A DNA stretch of 21,787 nucleotides from positions 1 through 21,787 of the forward strand of contig LPNZ01009807.1 of NCBI GenBank assembly GCA_001655205.1, written 5' to 3'. The position numbers and the translations under genes were made by a program. The notes under the pieces were generated by a model, which saw only the letters and a list, made by a program, of their open reading frames with translations, made no database searches and was not told the origin of the DNA. The DNA is from Lenisia limosa (taxonomy: Eukaryota > Breviatea). Of the stretch, positions 8,063 through 19,360 are shown piece by piece; within the stretch, counting starts at the first letter, position 1; every line of letters starts with the position of its first letter.

Positions 8063-10864
8063 ATGGGTCTGTTTCACGATAATCACCATATTTTTTAACT
8101 TCTTTAGAGTATTCCAACGTAGGCAGTCAACTGGTTTTGGCGGGTTTCCCTCTGCTGCCTTCTTCGTCTTTCTTTCTTTGATTCACCTATTTTTAGTCAC
8201 CAAACCCCAATGCAGCAGGATTCATGGGCGCTCCCCCTACCCCTCAGAATGATGATAAGGTTGGAAGATCTTTTACGCGCCTTTTCTTCCCTCCTTTCGT
8301 TCTCTCCCCTGTAACATGGGTTCTTTTTGAAATAGAAAGAAATACTAGTTATCAAAGTGCAATAAACGTATAATGTTTTGCGGCATCTCCATTCGCAATT
8401 TGCGAAACATACTCCACAATTCGGGAGTTCAGCAGAAGGAACTGTGTGTGTTTTCAGGACCTTACCTTACAGGAGAAGTCAAGACGCAACCACGTCATGC
8501 CAGTGACTGCTCACCTTGTATGCTGGGTTTTGAAGTTGAGCACATATGTTTGCCATAATTTTTATTTGCCAGTAGAGTTGCTATCTAGAGTTTATTCATA
8601 TACGTTGCTTATACCATATGAGATCAAAAGCTTTCGTATCATAAAGTCTTGCTCGTTTACCCTTGAAGTTGAACCAAAACACCGAGGATGGCCCTTGCAA
8701 AATCTTCGGCATCGAACCCACGCACGTGAGCTTATTGTGAATAAGAAAAGTTGACTGTGTATTTTGAGAAATAATGCCCCCCCCCCCCTGTTCACACACA
8801 TGCAGGTGTGCATCATTGGTGTTATCCTGAGTGTGCGACAAGAGAAGCAGAGTTGTTCCTTCAGTGTATGCCTGGTTATTCTAATATTACTCGACATGGG
8901 GGTTATAATACAATGTATAATCATGAGCTTACACGAATATCTGCTAATTACTTTTCTCATTTGCATCGAATCTGTTTCAAAAAAAAGAAGACTTCTGATT
9001 ATGCTCTGACCATGACATCTCCAATTCAATAATATGACGGTTTTCCTCCCATAAAAAGGAAATATTCTGATATATAATCGAGTTTAACTCTTGTCTCAAA
9101 GACAGCGATTTCGTCACCGTCGATAGGTCAACGATTCGACTGGAGACGTACAGTGCCGTTTATGGCTTGATGGTAAGGACGGAGAGGACAACCTGCCGAT
9201 TCCAGAGTGCATTGCTGAGGGCCAGCGCGTCAAGGTCTTTGGCGCCGCCAAGGTCTGCATGGCTCGGAGGTTTCTGAGAGATTGAACATTAAATACAATC
9301 AAGGACTACAAATAATCATAGGAATTCCACCATATATGTACATCTGAGTCGTACTGCTTTTCTTTTCGGAGGATACAAGGATGGTCTATACGATGTTGTC
9401 CCCGCACCCCCTTCTTTCGACACACTTTTCATATGCTATTTTGTACAGAGTTTTGCCCCCCCCCCCCNNNNNNNNNNNNNNNNNNNNNNNNNNNNNNNNN
9501 NNNNNNNNNNNNNNNNNNNNNNNNNNNNNNNNNNNNNNNNNNNNNNNNNNNNNNNNNNNNNNGCCAGTGTGTCGGTTGTCAGCACCAACGCTATCACGCT
9601 CCACATGATGGAGGTTATCCACGCCTCACACATTATCCAGGATGCTCCTGAGGTCGGTGATGGTGAGGGCTTTATTTTGTTTTGACCAAGTTATTAGTTT
9701 TAAATTTCATTCTGTGCGAGATTGTTTTTGTATCTGATCATCACCCCAGATTACCATGCCACTGAAGGTACAGAAACCCAACCCCAATGCTGCTCCCTCT
9801 TATGGTCAGCAGGCCAACATTGGTTAGTGGCACGTCCATGGGTATCTCAATGATTGATGAGTTTTGATAGAAACACATGGGGTGAAACAACTTATTCAAA
9901 CAGCTGCTTAATTTATTACTGTCTCACCGTCACACCCCCAGGCAACCAGCCGCCCACATATGGAAGCAACCAGGGTGGCTTTGGCCAGCAGAGTAACTTT
10001 GGTGGACAGCAACAAGGCGGGTTTGCGAACCAGAATCAGGGGTACGGCCAGCAACAGCCACAGCAGAGCTACGGCCAACAACAGAACTCTTACAACGGAG
10101 GGTTCAACCAGCAGAACAACATGCATCAGAACCAGGGTGGCTTTGGCGGCTACAACCAGCCCCAGCAAAACAATGGTTTGCCGGTTTTCCATGTCTTTGG
10201 CTTGATATTTTGCCTGTTCTTGATTGACAAAAACTCATTATTCACCATTTAGGAGGCTACCAGCAGCAACAGCAACAGCAGTACAATGCTCCTCCCCAAA
10301 AGCAGGCATATGGTAGGAGGGCTGTTTACTTGTCTTCTGAAATGCATGCAATGTCTTCAATCTAACCTGACCCTCTCCAGGCAACCAATACAACCAGCCC
10401 CAACAAAGCTACAATGCCCCGCAGCAAGGCTATGGCCAACAGTTCAACCAGGGCTACCAGCAGAACTCCGGCTTCGGCCAGCCCATGCAAGGTTTGGACT
10501 TTCGTACTGATGGTTTCATTGCCCTCTAACCTCTCCCCCTCTTATTTGATGTGTGTTTGTCTCATATCCTCTTCACATTACCACCCCCAGGTAACAACAG
10601 TGACAACCAGCTGATGCAGCAGTGCACGGACGTACTGAAAAGCCAGAGCAGGCCTATGTCGGTCGAGTCCATTTCTCAAGTCATCAACGCGGACCCTAAT
10701 CAGATCAGGTAGGATCCAATACAATTATCGTTTTGGGTGCTTTGTGACTTCAGATCAGCTCATAGCGCCACTGACACCACAGGGAGTTATTCCAGATGAT
10801 TTCTTCAACATCCGGTGAGGTGTTTGTAGAGGACGAGGAACAGCAGCTTTGGTCTCATATCTAA
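8063..10864 (+). CDS. RPA2: Replication protein A 32-kDa subunit (RPA32/RPA2)
   Basis: RPA32 is the middle subunit of the single-stranded-DNA-binding RPA trimer used in replication and repair. Exons: 8063-8070 and 8123-8165 (both tentative), 8197-8259, 8473-8517, 8669-8725, 8806-8865, 9127-9252, gap-hidden start to 9652, 9750-9822, 9942-10175, 10253-10312, 10381-10491, 10591-10708, 10783-10864. All phases agree. Domains in order: a Gly/Pro N-terminal tail with SP and TP sites; EKSRRNHVMPVTAHL, aligning to the human EKKSR...IVPCT segment; the OB fold with VCIIGVILSVRQEKQS, NDSTGDVQCRLWLDG, GQRVKVFGAAK and TLHMMEVIHASHI; a Q/N/G/Y-rich linker of about 150 residues; and a C-terminal winged helix, QLMQQCTDVLKSQSRPMSVE to FVEDEEQQLWSHI. 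At least 389 residues against 270 in human; the excess is mainly the linker. The very short first exon (ATGGGTCT) is the weakest call. Confidence 0.9.
9942..10491 (+). other. RPA2 prion-like Q/N/G/Y-rich linker, exons 9942-10175, 10253-10312, 10381-10491
   Basis: Three exons encode repeats such as GNQPPTYGSNQGGFGQQ, GGYQQQQQQQYNAPPQKQ and GNQYNQPQQSYNAPQQGYG. Each exon both begins and ends in phase 1 and starts with a Gly codon split by the intron, so they could be duplicated or skipped without frame change. Confidence 0.85.
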
Positions 10865-11099
10865 TGGCTTGGTTATATCATGTATTGTACAGTAGTATCA
10901 GATTGCGGTGTTGACTCTATCGCTTCTATTACTTTCTCTACTACCTCAGCCCTATTACACATCATCAAAAATACATGATTAAATAAAGGCTTCTAAAGTT
11001 CGACCGGAGTGGTCTGAAAGGTGAGTCATGCAAGAAGAATTTAATATGATAAGAAGCTTGCGAACTCAAGAGTCTACAAAGAGTTGGCTCTCAATTTTC
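10865..11099. other. Convergent 3' intergenic region with polyA signal
   Basis: RPA2 (+) and the Cache-like gene (-) end towards each other here. AATAAA at 10982-10987 is a plausible RPA2 polyadenylation signal, about 118 nt past the stop. I found no matching signal for the minus-strand gene. Confidence 0.5.
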
Positions 11100-14000
11100 T
11101 TAATCCGGACATACGTCGACTTGAACTTGCTGGAGTGCGACAGTGTCGTCGTCTTCATCAATGGCAGCACTGGGCATCATGTACGCATGGTCTCGCTGCT
11201 ATGGCGGTCAAATCATTGAAACAGAGGATTGTGCTTTGACTTCTCTGAAGCCGCGGTGGAGAATATATGAATAATTGAGTAAGCATCATAGCAGCTTACA
11301 GAGTTACCAATGAAGGCTGGGGAGTTTTTGATCTTTTTGATCAGGAGGAAGGTCGAGATTTGGGTGAAGAGCACAATTGGAATAAAAGCCATCACCACTG
11401 TAAAAGTCAGCCAAAAAACATCACAACTTTAATCAAGGAAAACCAACTTGGTATTTTCATAATAACGGAATACGTTATCATTTCAAAGACCATAAGGAAG
11501 GACTCGTACCAATAAGAGAAATAAAGGAATTCTGTCCAGTGGACGCGAATACGTCAGAGCGGCTGACAAACGAAACAATCTGAATCATTAAATAGAGAAC
11601 TCAGGGATTATCTTGAAATCCTAAATATATGCTTGAGAAGGATCAATTCCAAATGAGGGTAACTGCACTTGTATTTCTTGGTCTCTCTAAAACAAAAGAG
11701 AGAAACATCAAGCCCCATTTCGCACCTTCCATTCTGGGACAACCTCCAGGGCGGTAGACTCGAGGGCGTAGAAAATGTTTCCGTGATTGACATAGTGGTG
11801 GTCACCATCAATCATACCCTGGGAGATGATGAAACCTTCCAGCCACCCCATATGTATGCTGATACGTCGGCATTCATGTCAAGAAAATGATGAGTAGATA
11901 GCCAAAAAAGAATATCAAACACAATTTGACCAACTACCTGTTCAACGCCTGAAAACCGCTCATCCTTAAAGTCAAATATCTAAAGGGTTAGCTCGATATG
12001 CCATCGATTGTCCGCCCGGCATATGACATAAGTGAAGAAAGAGTGTTTTGTTGCGGACCCAAAGGTCAAAAGTAGCGTACCATGACAGGTATCTCTTCAA
12101 CGTCGTTAGCCGAGAAGGCAATGATGCCTCCCTCGTTTGTGACCAATGCCACTCCACCGTTCTCACTGTAGGGCACTTCTAAAGAGGTGAGACTTTGAGG
12201 TGAGTCTTTTGAGCGTTTCTCGTGAGGGTGGAGGATATATAAAGCATACAGAATACAATAAACAATGCGGCCAGATTGCCCCATTTTCTAATATTGGTTC
12301 CAGTCACACCGTTCAACAAGCTTGCGATTTTAGTGGAGTTGACAACGATGTTGAAAAGGTTTCTATCAGTTGTTCCATGGAAGTCTGCCTGGCCAACTGC
12401 ATGGTAAATCGTCTCATTAGGATCAATCACAAAAATGGCTTTATTTGTTTGTTTTGATAGTTTCATTATATCATATTGACCTTCAGCACTCTGACTCTGG
12501 TGTATTTATGGCATAAAATTAATATTTTTTTGTGCATATTGACGTGGTAAGCGAGGGGGTAGATTAGTCGTATTGGCATACATATTCTTTTCTATTCGTT
12601 TTTTAATATTCTCGCCACCCACCCCCGTTAATCACTCACTATGTGATTATAGAATGATAAGTTCTTTTATTCGTCTGTGATTCTATCTCCCCAATTCGAC
12701 GCCAATAAAGCCCCTATACCAAGTTGGATTTCGCCTTGTCTTTCATGGAGGGGTCCAAATGTCCGCCAAATAGGGGATTTCACAGCCTAATACAATAAAA
12801 ATGTGATATTTTAATGCTACATTTATTTGGTAAATGTGACATACCTGTGTTGTACACTCAATATGTTAGAATACCAAATATTCCCTTCCCTACCAAAAAG
12901 GTGATCTATCTCCAGACCCCCCCCCCTCCCAGGAGTTCAGGGNNNNNNNNNNNNNNNNNNNNNNNNNNNNNNNNNNNNNNNNNNNNNNNNNNNNNNNNNN
13001 NNNNNNNNNNNNNNNNNNNNNNNNNTCCAACGCAAGCTTATACCAGTAGGCCTCTGTGGGGACAAAGTCCACAACCGTCGTGTTGGTGGTTGTCACCTCA
13101 CTAGAGGTCAGTACCAGGGGTGGGTGGAACGTGTGTGAATGAAATTTGAAGAACATAAAAACCTCCTACTTAAACGGAACATCAAAGCTGTGTTCTCTCG
13201 TTTTAGTTCGCTGGAGGGTGATAATAAGGGATAAAGGCGGACTAAATGAAAAGGAACAGGAGCGAAGATGGTTCGTAAACACAATAATAAAGCAAAAGTA
13301 CATGTAGGACCAAGCCACACCCCCCTCCCTCACGGATTTACCAAGAGCCTTGTAGTACTCATAAATCTGGAATGGTGAAGGTAAAATACAATAAAAATAG
13401 TTCCATTCCATTTATGATAGCAGGATCCCTATTTATGTAAAAAAAAAAAAAAAAATAGCCAAAATCAAGTATCCAATGAACCGTGGTATCAAGCCGCCCC
13501 TTGTCCCCAGTGGAAGTACTGTATGTCAAGAAGCTTTCGGGCTCAGTAGGGGCAAGCGGGTGGATGTGGTCACTACAAAATAACAGGGACAGTGGATAAG
13601 GTTAGTAAAAGAGAGAGGTCTAACATTCAGTTTTGGATTCAACACACAATAAAGAAATCACTTTGAAGGCACTACGAGGTGTAGTATGTAGCAGTGCGGA
13701 TGGTAGATCTCAACAGAGTTTTGGTTTCCAAAAAAAAAACGGCTTATAACAAACATGCACAGAAGTGAATCAAATATCAATATTAGAGAACTCACATTCT
13801 CAAAACGGTCTCATCAGCTTCGAAGAGAGGCAGCATGAGCCTTTCCCACACTTCCACGCCATCGTCAACCCCCGAGTAAAGCCCGCGATTGACGTCAAAC
13901 TACAAAGTCGGATGTACAGGCATTATTTCAAGTTGTCAAGAACCATTATTATTTCCCTCTCCTGCGATCTACAATCCCCAACCTGCATAGCACTCATGAT

Positions 14001-14600
14001 GTTAATTTTGTCCTTGAGGAATGCCGAAATAAGCGCCAGGCCAGCTTCGGATGTTGCCGATGCTTGCTGAAGTACAACTTGGTGGGGTGAGGAAAAAAAC
14101 CATTACAGGTCTGCGGCAGTACCAGGTTACGTTCAAAAGGGAGAACTGGGTATAATATGACAAGCNNNNNNNNNNNNNNNNNNNNNNNNNNNNNNNNNNN
14201 NNNNNNNNNNNNNNNNNNNNNNNNNNNNNNNNNNNNNNNNNNNNNNNNNNNNNNNNNNNNNNNNNNNNNNNTGAATGAAAAGAATCATACTTATTCCCCA
14301 CGACAACAACCTTAACCAACCTTCCTCGACAGCGTTGTTGTAAAGGCGATTGGAGACTGCGAAGAAGGCGACCCACGACGCGATCAAAAGAAACATGCCA
14401 AACTGATAGATAAGATGAGATCAAGAAAGCAGACATATCAACGTGTCATTTCAAACAGGGCCCACCAAATGGCATCTCAGCGTCTTGGCAGTAAAGAACT
14501 GGATCTCATTGGGTTGAGCAAGGGGCTGGTCGTTGAACTGCCGATCCATGGAGTTTGGATTGGGAGACGGAACCTGCAAATTACCGCGACTTTCCGTCAT
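11100..14600 (-). CDS. Two-pass membrane protein with Cache-like ectodomain
   Basis: Minus-strand exons: 14600-14466 (start MTESRGNLQVPSPNPNS), 14402-14321, one hidden by the 14166-14271 gap, 14066-13983, 13899-13796, 13572-13482, 13366-13334, 13096 into a gap, 12786-12720, 12396-12310, 12178-12081, 11979-11938, 11818-11726, 11579-11510, 11397-11300, 11198-11100 (stop). Phases agree at every visible join. Layout: ~45-residue cytosolic N-terminus; TM1 FGMFLLIASWVAFFAVS; about 300 extracellular residues; TM2 VVMAFIPIVLFTQISTFLLI; short tail with AAIDEDDDTVAL. The ectodomain segments SPIWRTFGPLHERQGE, NIVVNSTKIASLL and GGVALVTNEGGIIAFSAND follow the Cache pattern (strand, helix, then G-x-hydrophobic-V-T-N-x-G-hydrophobic-I-A). 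Cache domains bind small ligands outside the cell. No kinase, cyclase or other output domain follows TM2. The Cache call is by eye; at least 417 residues are visible. Confidence 0.7.
13438..13455. repeat. Poly-A tract
   Basis: A run of As lies in the intron between exons 13482-13572 and 13334-13366 of the minus-strand gene, reading as a poly-T tract on the sense strand. Confidence 0.8.
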
Positions 14601-14802
14601 CCTCCGCCAATAAAAGAAGTAAAAACTGTATTAACGTGGTTTTGACGAATAGTGAACGAATGTGGCAAACAATGGGGGAATTTGATGGGCATTAAATATT
14701 GCGCGGCCGTATTGCCAGTCTTGTTTCTCTTCTTTCACATAAACCTTAAAGGTACATACATTTAGATACTTTAGATATATATGTTGTTTTGTTTTGTTGA
14801 CA
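14601..14802. promoter_or_regulatory. Candidate bidirectional promoter, 202 bp
   Basis: The start codons at 14600 (-) and 14803 (+) face away from each other. The interval includes a GC-rich gcgcggccg at 14700-14708 in otherwise AT-rich sequence. No TATA box is placed with confidence. Promoter function is inferred from geometry only. Confidence 0.45.
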
Positions 14803-17800
14803 ATGGAGCAGCCACCTACCTTCACTGGACCGGAAGCAAAGGTCCTGAACACAGATTTTTTTCTTGTTAAATTTTTTTTTTTTTTTTTTTTTCAAAAAGG
14901 CACTTCACCATTGCAGACACACACAGCAACACGGGATCGTTCAGGCAGTGTGGGACGAAGAGGTGCGAGACACCGATCCTCCAGCGCTACTCAAGTAGGA
15001 TGAGAATAAATGAATTTGCTACATGTACAGATTTTCATAAAATAACGAGTATGTCTCACTCAGACATTTAGTGAAATTTTTATTTTGAGAATGAAGCTAA
15101 ACCATATAAATATGCCAATGAAGGTGCCAGTGTGTTTTCAATTCCTTCAAAATTGTGATATTATCTTATGTTCTTGTAGAACAGGAAGTACTACTATGCG
15201 GTTTTGGATTCACAGAATGACAGTACAAAGCGACATCGTATTCTCCCCCTCCTGAATGCCCCTCTTATCGGTTGGTGCTTGCTTGTAATTAAGGAGGGGT
15301 AACCCAGCTTGTACATAATACATAATGATGTCAGTGATTTACTATTGTAGATAAATCCTTGCTTGCCACGAAGATAGCACAATGGGGGTGTCCAGCTTTT
15401 GCCCGGAACCACGTCTGGGGCCTGGCTTTAGGTTTGAAACACGGCATTTTTGGGATGTGTGTTTTATACAATTAACTGTTGCATTTTTGCCCTGGATGAG
15501 AGGCTTTAAAATAATTGAAACTTTGTCCCGCACACCCACCAATGAAATATCGACAAGAACTTACAGTATTCATTTGATTAATATTTTTTAAGTAGGGCTT
15601 CCCAACGGTCAGAAAAAGTCCGGTAAAATATCAATAGTTTTCGAAGAATTATCGAAAAAATCAGTTTTTTGGGACTGTAGGGAAGCCCTTGGTATGATGC
15701 TACTTTTATGATATGAGGCAATAATGACAGGTAACAACTCTTCCAAATTGGAACTAATATGATCTATAGGTTTTTTCTCTCTTGCACCAGAATCCTGGCC
15801 TGAAGTTATGCAAAATGCGCAAAGTACTTTTTTTGACGAAATTCTCGCCAACAGCCTTCTATTTCCGCATATTTCTGAGCACTATGGCTTTTCTGTTGAG
15901 TGAGCGGAAGGGCTTTCTTTTATTTTGAAGTTTGAAAACGACAAAAGGTGATCTAGTATATCAAATATACTAAAAGTACGATATCATTGCGAAATAATAG
16001 TCTTCTCATTTTTTGTGATAAAACTGAATAATACCATTTGATTCATGGGAATAAGGAAGGTTTCCGACACATTACTGTTCAAAGTTCACAAACAGGTCAA
16101 GGTGGCCCATTGAAGATGTTATTGAGTCTGTGGAGTCGCAGGAAAGGGAACGCATGAAGAAATTCCGAGAAAGATCGTCATCAATTTCTGGAGCCAGTAC
16201 AACGTGAGTGGAACTTGGGCAAAGCTTCCAGTTTTATGTTCTGATAGATGAGAAATAAAAAGGGGCGTAGTATCTGGCCTTGTGTTTTATTGAACATTTA
16301 TTGGAATAGTCTGTGAAGCGAATTGTTCGGTACCACTGACAATTTTGGCTTTGCTTTTATGATTCCTTTTCAGCACCTTATCAAATATTAATGTAATACG
16401 ACTGACTACTTGGCTATTTCACACCATCTGTTGTTCAGAGTTGCCTTGATTCCCCAGGCAGCCTTTACTTCGCCCCCATTCCGTCTCGTCGCCACCCATC
16501 CCCATGCATGAAACCTTGCAGGAATCTGGTGAGGGGGAATAATATAATATCAGTATTATCATATAGCTAGAACTAGTAATAATATAGTATATGACAAATA
16601 ATGATAATAAAGGTTGCAGTTTTTATGTTAATCAGAATAGTGGAGGTGATTGTTGTAATCTAATATCATTTCTGTTTAATTTGTCCAGAAAAGATGACAC
16701 AAAACAAACGGTCGTCACTTGAGATCCGACCAGGCATGCCTCCCTTGGACCCCTCTTCTCTCATCCCGTCTCCAACAAATGACAACAAAGCCAAACCGAA
16801 GATTTGCTCCCACGTCCTTGCAATGAAGTTCAAAACGCAGAAATCCTCGGTGGTTGGGGCTTTCGTTCTACTTTATCTTAACAATGGAGTATTGTCCAAG
16901 GTTTTTGTTAGTTTTTGACTATCCAGTTCTCCGACGCAGTTCAACTAATGGCAGGGACAGACAGTATCCACCTTCCCATTTATGTGAACAGGGCTCTTTC
17001 CTCCAATATCTAGCTCTCGTTATTTTGTCCTGATACTACCAGCTATTGTATTTTACTGGTCAGAAGTGGTATTTGAAATCAAGCATGCAACTATCTTTGA
17101 TACCAAGTCTGTTTCATTCATCGTTTCTCACTATTCAGAAAGAGCCAGTCGAAGGGTCAGATCTCTGGTGGAACACTTACGCTCTCGATTTAATAATGGT
17201 ATGTCATGTTCACTGAAGTTGTCGCTGGACTTGTTTACTGCTGCAAATTGCCTTAAATGGAGGAGGATGTAACGATTTTAGTTTTTGAAGAAATGCAGCC
17301 AGTCATGTTCTTTCCACCCTGAGGTTTGAGAGGGTAAGGTAGAAATGGTTTTCACTGGATTATCATTCTGTTTTATTCTTTCTGATGGGAAGAACGTTTT
17401 TATAAAAGAACCCTGTTCCGATACATTTTGTGAATAATCTTCCTCTTTCCTTACTATGTAGGAAACTGTTGTCGAAGATGACAGTACCCATTATAAGGCG
17501 TTTTCCCGACTCTTCCTTGTGGCTGTCGGCGGCCGTGGGCGGGTCTCATTTTGGAATAAGGCAAATGATTATAAAAAGGCAGGGGGAATGATCCACATGA
17601 CTTCAACACATTACACGTGACCATTTTTGATGTAGTTGATTTCAATACGAGTATTGAGGCGGTTTTCTAAAGGTTTTAGACGACGCTGCGTTGGCCTTGA
17701 GTTTGCTTNNNNNNNNNNNNNNNNNNNNNNNNNNNNNNNNNNNNNNNNNNNNNNNNNNNNNNNNNNNNNNNNNNNNNGGGAGACAGCCGTCTAACTGAAT

Positions 17801-18838
17801 GGGTCAATGACTGCGCAATTGACGTGGATGCTGTGGTTCAGGAGTGGGTGGCGGTGGATGGTTCAGAAAGAAAGAATATAGTAGTTACAGAGTAGTTTTG
17901 AAGAAAAGTGTATTTGAGTTTTTTTTTTTTTACGTTAATCATTGTGATCTCAGCTCATAAATGTGTGACTAGGCGCTATCAAAATGTAGTAACACCTCTA
18001 GATGGATGGCCGCCTACTTCATCGAAACCCTTCCGTTGCACGAGTTGCTTCTGTGGGCTAGGAAGGGTGGTGGCGGTGTTGATGTGTAGGAAGGGTGGTG
18101 GCGGTCTTTGATGTTGGGAGCGAGTGTCAATAAACTTCTTTCCTAGTTTGATATAAACGGTATTTACTCGACTGATGCTGACAGAATCTTCGATCGTATT
18201 CTATTTTTACCACCAAAAGCCCTGTCCGTTTTGAGTGTTGCCGTCCTCGTTTTCCTCTATATGTTGGTTGGGGTGGGGTAATAGTACGGTAACTATGACT
18301 CTTAAGATACGAACCCCAACAGGTATGTGGGATGAAAGAACATATCATACTATATATGATATATCATACTATGTACATATACTAGCTTTATTCACGTTGA
18401 TGGTGATTCCCCTTAATAATAATTAAAAAAATGTTCCTTTTGTATTTCCCTGTGAATTTTTTGCTGCTTGTCTTCATTTTTTTAGTTTCAGAAATGCAGA
18501 AATGAAAGAAGACATTAACTTCCACAAGAAGAAGGTATTCAATCTGGGATAAGTCTGAGCTTACAGCTTTGGACAACCTTTTAATTGGTATTTCTCCTTT
18601 CGACTTCGCATTTCTGAAGGTGTAGATCGAGTTCTCAACTCGTGAACAAGGCACAATTTCGCTGATATTCGGCAAGCTTCTGGAATCTCCAAATATCAGT
18701 CTCAGGTAGAGAGGGATGTATGAGTGTGATGGTGTCCTTGTTTTGTTATCTTTTTTTTTTTCATACAGACGGACTGCTAAAATGGTCATTGAAATGGGGC
18801 CGTTGTTGCTGAAATGTGTGAAAGTCAAGCTCAGTTAA
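14803..18838 (+). CDS. Unrecognised protein with Arg/Ser-rich N-terminus
   Basis: Exons: 14803-14841 (start MEQPPTFTGPEAK), 14917-14994, 15180-15270, 15791-15899, 16096-16203, 16458-16528, 16689-16852, 17139-17198, 17462-17616 or an earlier donor, 17680 into a gap, 17779-17847, 18147-18262, 18492-18534, 18626-18705, 18769-18838 (stop TAA). Phases match except around the 17709-17777 gap. About 426 residues are visible. Order of features: basic Arg/Ser stretch (DRSGSVGRRGARHRSSS); NRKYYYAVLDSQNDSTKRHR; an acidic, hydrophobic stretch (ESWPEVMQNAQSTFFDEILA); a charged segment (ESVESQERERMKKFRERSS); a Pro/Ser-rich linker (HSVSSPPIPMHETLQ); then a C-terminal half with THYKAFSRLFLVAVGG, DVDAVVQEWFDINGIYST and STREQGTISLIFGKLLESP. 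I know no family with this order. If the donor at 17848 is not used, the protein ends at 17895 (TAG) instead. Confidence 0.65.
15594..15689. mobile_element. MITE-like palindromic element, copy 2
   Basis: About 96 bp in the intron between exons 15180-15270 and 15791-15899. It starts agggcttcccaacggtc and ends gactgtagggaagccct, so the ends are inverted repeats with central mismatches. A TA dinucleotide precedes the element, but no clear target duplication is seen on the right. Confidence 0.75.
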
Positions 18839-19360
18839 GAACTAGATTAGTAGATTAGTAGATATATAGATTAATAGATTCTGATGCATTAGGGACTTTA
18901 GTGACCTCCATCGCAGGGCAACCCGCACCCATGAAAGATGATTGGTAGGCAACTATTGTCAGGAGTAGTAATTTGACACACATTCTTACTCCTCTAGATG
19001 TACATTTTCTTTCAACTGACGCACAGAAGAAAAAAAGTGTTCGTCGTCTATGTTGTTTTCTTTTGTTGGAGAGTTGTGTGTGTGCAATTCAATTATTAAT
19101 ATATCCTTTTGTAACATCTGTCTGTTTGTCGTGCCAGAAATTACGCACCATTATGCCATTTGACACATTGGATGCAAGCATCATGCATGCATACCCAGCC
19201 CCGATAAAAACGAGCCCACCTCACATGCCCCCCAGAAAACAAACTTTGGACCCACTTCTTCACCCCACAAAACATCACACAACTACACATTTGATAAAGG
19301 CGCGAGAGAGATAGAGAAATCCAGAGGGGGTGCTTGACAAGACCAACAATCTCTCCGATC
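18839..19360. other. Intergenic region before the secreted-protein gene
   Basis: It contains a short TAGATTAG-type tandem repeat (18843-18880). The open frame at 18973-19314 has no splice or compositional support and is not called as a gene. The last 150 bp, CA-rich then GAGA-rich, presumably hold the promoter and 5' leader of the next gene. Confidence 0.4.
18843..18880. repeat. TAGATTAG short tandem repeat
   Basis: Imperfect copies of tagattag/tagatata just after the stop codon at 18838. Confidence 0.7.

Noticed and set aside
8592-9029. 145-codon minus-strand open frame
   Set aside because: Lies across two clearly conserved RPA2 exons (8669-8725, 8806-8865) and their introns on the other strand.
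14004-14436. Minus-strand open frame reading LSYYTQFSLL...SIGNIRSWPG
   Set aside because: It reads intron plus out-of-frame exon sequence; the exons at 13983-14066 and 14321-14402 in other frames fit the Cache-like gene.
18129-18134. AATAAA as the polyA signal of the unknown gene
   Set aside because: Kept only as an alternative: the in-phase exon at 18147 follows 13 bp later and continues the protein.
18973-19314. 113-codon plus-strand open frame
   Set aside because: Low-complexity, His/Pro-rich composition, no splice support, and no link to the neighbouring exon chains.
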